Shown here one piece after another: positions 6,672 to 7,687 of a stretch of DNA of 7,687 nt (positions within the stretch are counted from its first letter, which is position 1; every line of letters begins with the position of its first letter). The stretch covers positions 718-8,404 of the forward strand of contig DGIP01000290.1 in assembly GCA_002386405.1 (NCBI GenBank), read 5' to 3'. The translations under genes were made by a program, and so were the position numbers. This stretch comes from Stenotrophomonas maltophilia (GTDB lineage Bacteria > Pseudomonadota > Gammaproteobacteria > Xanthomonadales > Xanthomonadaceae). Below the pieces are notes generated by a model. The model was given only the letters and a program-made list of their open reading frames with translations. It was not told the origin of the DNA and made no database searches.

Positions 6672-7354
6672 TCGGCCAGGTCCTGCGGCGAGATGTCGTC
6701 GATCAGCTTGCCGTGGTCGAGGATCAGCACGCGCTTGCGCATGGCGCGCAGCAGCGCCAGGTCGTGGCTGACCACCAGCACGCTGGTGCCGCGCTCGGGC
6801 AGTTCGGCGAACAGCGCCATGATTTCAGCGGCCAGGGTCGGATCGAGGTTGCCGGTGGGTTCGTCGGCCACCAGCAGCTTGGGCTCGCCGACGATCGCAC
6901 GGGCGATGCCCACGCGCTGCTGCTCACCGGCGGACAGCTGCGAGGGCAGCGCCTTTTCACGGTGGCCCAGGCCCATGCGCTCGAGCACCGACCGCACGCG
7001 CTTGCCGATGTCACCGCGGCGGGTACCGCGCAGGATCAGCGGCAGGGCGACGTTCTCGGCAATGCTGCGGTCCATCAGCAGGCGGTGGTCCTGGTAGACC
7101 GCACCGACCGCACGGCGGTGGTGCGGGATATCGCCACCGCGCACCTTGAGCAGGTTGCGCTCGTCGAACACCACCGCGCCACGGCTGGGCCGTTCGTCGA
7201 GGTGGATCAACTTGAGCAGGGTGCTCTTGCCGGCGCCGGAGTGCCCGGTGACGAACAGCATTTCGCCGGGTGCGACATCGAAGCTGACGTCCACCAGAGC
7301 CTGGTGGCCGCCCGCATAGTGTTTGCTGACATTGTCAAAACGCAGGACGCTCAT
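6668..7354 (-). CDS. ftsE: Cell-division ATP-binding protein FtsE
   Basis: This 228-residue ABC ATPase drives FtsX at the division septum. The Walker A motif is GHSGAGKST (37-45). The Q-loop is YQDHRLL (Q88), the signature LSAGEQQ (140-146), Walker B LLVADEP (160-166, catalytic E165), the D-loop NLD (169-171) and the switch His H197. GHSGAGKST and EQQRVGIARAI are characteristic of FtsE rather than other ABC proteins. The third signature residue is Ala where E. coli FtsE has Gly. The ATG at 7354 matches the usual FtsE N-terminus. An in-frame GTG at 7411 would add 19 residues and lies inside the repeat at 7401-7425, so I rejected it. GGAGGA touches the ATG, too close for normal Shine-Dalgarno spacing. 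It overlaps ftsX as ATGA, and ftsE is the first gene of the ftsE-ftsX-receiver-ung cluster. Confidence 0.96.
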   Translation of the reverse strand: MSVLRFDNVSKHYAGGHQALVDVSFDVAPGEMLFVTGHSGAGKSTLLKLIHLDERPSRGAVVFDERNLLKVRGGDIPHHRRAVGAVYQDHRLLMDRSIAENVALPLILRGTRRGDIGKRVRSVLERMGLGHREKALPSQLSAGEQQRVGIARAIVGEPKLLVADEPTGNLDPTLAAEIMALFAELPERGTSVLVVSHDLALLRAMRKRVLILDHGKLIDDISPQDLAE

Positions 7355-7378
7355 TCCTCCGATTATGCAGGAGGAGGA
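7355..7378 (-). promoter_or_regulatory. ftsE start region: -10-like box and SD-pairing inverted repeat
   Basis: On the minus strand CATAAT (plus-strand 7362-7367) matches the -10 consensus at five of six positions and follows TG, as in extended -10 promoters without the usual spacing base. Transcription would then begin about at 7354-7355, on or beside the A of the ftsE ATG, giving a leaderless or nearly leaderless mRNA. If transcription instead reads in from upstream, the GGAGGA against the ATG can pair with a UCCUCC just upstream (plus-strand 7355-7360 with 7370-7375 or 7373-7378), which would hide it. The best -35 candidate, TTCCCA, has a 19-base spacer and is poor. Confidence 0.35.
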
Positions 7379-7400
7379 TGGCGGCGTGGGAACGGCGTGT

Positions 7401-7425
7401 CGCCCGGCCACCGGCCGGGCGCTAC
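7401..7425 (-). repeat. GTAG-headed REP (SMAG-type) palindrome
   Basis: Read on the minus strand, GTAG is followed by CGCCCGGCC, a 3-base loop GGT and GGCCGGGCG. This is a perfect 9-bp stem (plus-strand 7401-7409 with 7413-7421). A GTAG tetranucleotide directly before a GC-rich hairpin is the hallmark of the REP elements of Stenotrophomonas (SMAG), which are mobilised by RAYT-type transposases. It sits in the 84-base gap between the upstream gene and ftsE, and may act as a 3' mRNA stabiliser or attenuator. Family membership rests on form; copy number cannot be seen here. Confidence 0.7.
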
Positions 7426-7427
7426 CG

Positions 7428-7442
7428 TTGATCGGAGATCAA
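7428..7442. repeat. Small hairpin over the stop codon of the right-hand gene
   Basis: TTGATC (7428-7433) and GATCAA (7437-7442) are exact reverse complements around GGA, and the arm at 7437-7442 covers the TGA stop (7439-7441). It lies next to the REP palindrome, with two bases between them. The stem is short and has no T-run, so it is a weak candidate for a 3'-end structure. Confidence 0.3.
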
Positions 7443-7675
7443 CCGCCCGACAGCATCCGGCGGATCTTGCGGCCGATGCGGGTCAGGAAGCCTGCGCCCG
7501 GATCGGCGGCCGGTGCGGTGTTGCGCATCGGCTTGGCGGTGACCTGCACCGGCGTGACCGACTGCGCGGCACCCTCGGCACCGTCCACCGGACGACCGTG
7601 GCGACGACGACGGCGCTTGCGCGGTGCGCGCTCGCCCTCGGCCGCACCTTCCGGCGCACCTTCGGCGCGCGGCGG
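7439..7675 (-). CDS. rhlB: C-terminal tail of an Arg-rich protein, probably RhlB RNA helicase
   Basis: Only the last 78 or so codons are present; the gene runs off the right edge and stops at TGA (7439-7441). The visible tail is disordered: a Pro/Ala/Gly/Glu-rich stretch, a basic block [10 protein letters not shown], a Val/Thr-rich linker with [10 protein letters not shown], and a short amphipathic end [13 protein letters not shown]. No helicase motif is in view, so the name is from resemblance to the long basic C-terminal tails of RhlB-type DEAD-box helicases in Xanthomonadaceae, recalled rather than searched. Another RNA-binding protein with such a tail, for instance a different DEAD-box helicase or a ribonuclease-E-like protein, is possible. 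It lies 84 bases upstream of ftsE on the same strand, separated by the REP element. The last four in-frame codons toward the edge (7676-7687) read LFRS and are adapter, not gene. Confidence 0.5.
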   Translation of the reverse strand, partial: PPRAEGAPEGAAEGERAPRKRRRRRHGRPVDGAEGAAQSVTPVQVTAKPMRNTAPAADPGAGFLTRIGRKIRRMLSGG

Positions 7676-7687
7676 AGATCGGAAGAG
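7676..7687. other. Illumina adapter remnant at contig end
   Basis: AGATCGGAAGAG at the extreme right edge is identical to the first 12 bases of the TruSeq adapter. In the frame of the overlapping gene it would encode LFRS through CGA and TCT, codons and hydrophobic residues out of character with the Arg/Pro/Ala/Glu tail beside it. It is best treated as untrimmed read-through, not genome sequence. Confidence 0.88.

Noticed and set aside
5139..7097. A 652-codon plus-strand open frame
   Set aside because: It lies opposite the receiver, ftsX and ftsE genes, has Gln/Arg/Ala-rich composition with no domain, and contradicts three well-supported genes.
1..7687. CRISPR arrays, tRNA or rRNA genes, insertion sequences, prophage genes
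   Set aside because: I saw no regularly spaced repeats, no cloverleaf or rRNA-like stretches, and no transposase or phage structural genes. An XRE gene alone does not make a prophage.

Overview
The window looks like a piece of a gammaproteobacterial genome of the Xanthomonadaceae, most likely Stenotrophomonas. The grounds are high GC with strong third-position GC bias, the gene families present, and a GTAG-headed palindrome (7401-7425) of the type described as SMAG/REP repeats in Stenotrophomonas. It appears to run to a contig end on the right: the last 12 bases are identical to the start of the Illumina TruSeq adapter.

Layout. Left (1-3430): two minus-strand genes for secreted, low-complexity, beta-rich proteins. 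One is truncated by the left edge and carries DUF11 and Ig/cadherin-like repeats. The other is a 725-residue protein whose first two-thirds resemble the C-terminal part of TadG-type proteins and whose end is a DUF11 domain. Middle (3431-3759): a relatively AT-rich divergent intergenic region with two inverted repeats, one of them a long, perfect operator-like palindrome in front of a small plus-strand XRE-family regulator (3760-4119). Right (4144-7354): a tight minus-strand cluster ftsE-ftsX-(tandem receiver protein)-ung, with ATGA overlaps at two junctions and a 12-base gap at the third. Far right: the 3' end of a minus-strand gene with an Arg-rich tail, tentatively RhlB RNA helicase, then the adapter.

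How the parts work together. FtsE (ATPase) and FtsX (membrane subunit) form the ABC-type divisome complex that controls septal peptidoglycan hydrolysis. The receiver protein has no output domain, and its first receiver has lost the phosphoacceptor Asp. Ung excises uracil from DNA. Their packing implies co-transcription and translational coupling, although their functions differ. The XRE regulator probably autoregulates through the palindrome over its own promoter and might also influence the divergent secreted-protein gene.

The right-hand genes are ordinary core genes. No clearly new multi-gene system is visible. The items most worth a second look are the XRE operator, the TadG-like/DUF11 protein, the half-degenerate tandem receiver, the odd ftsE start region and the adapter at the contig end.
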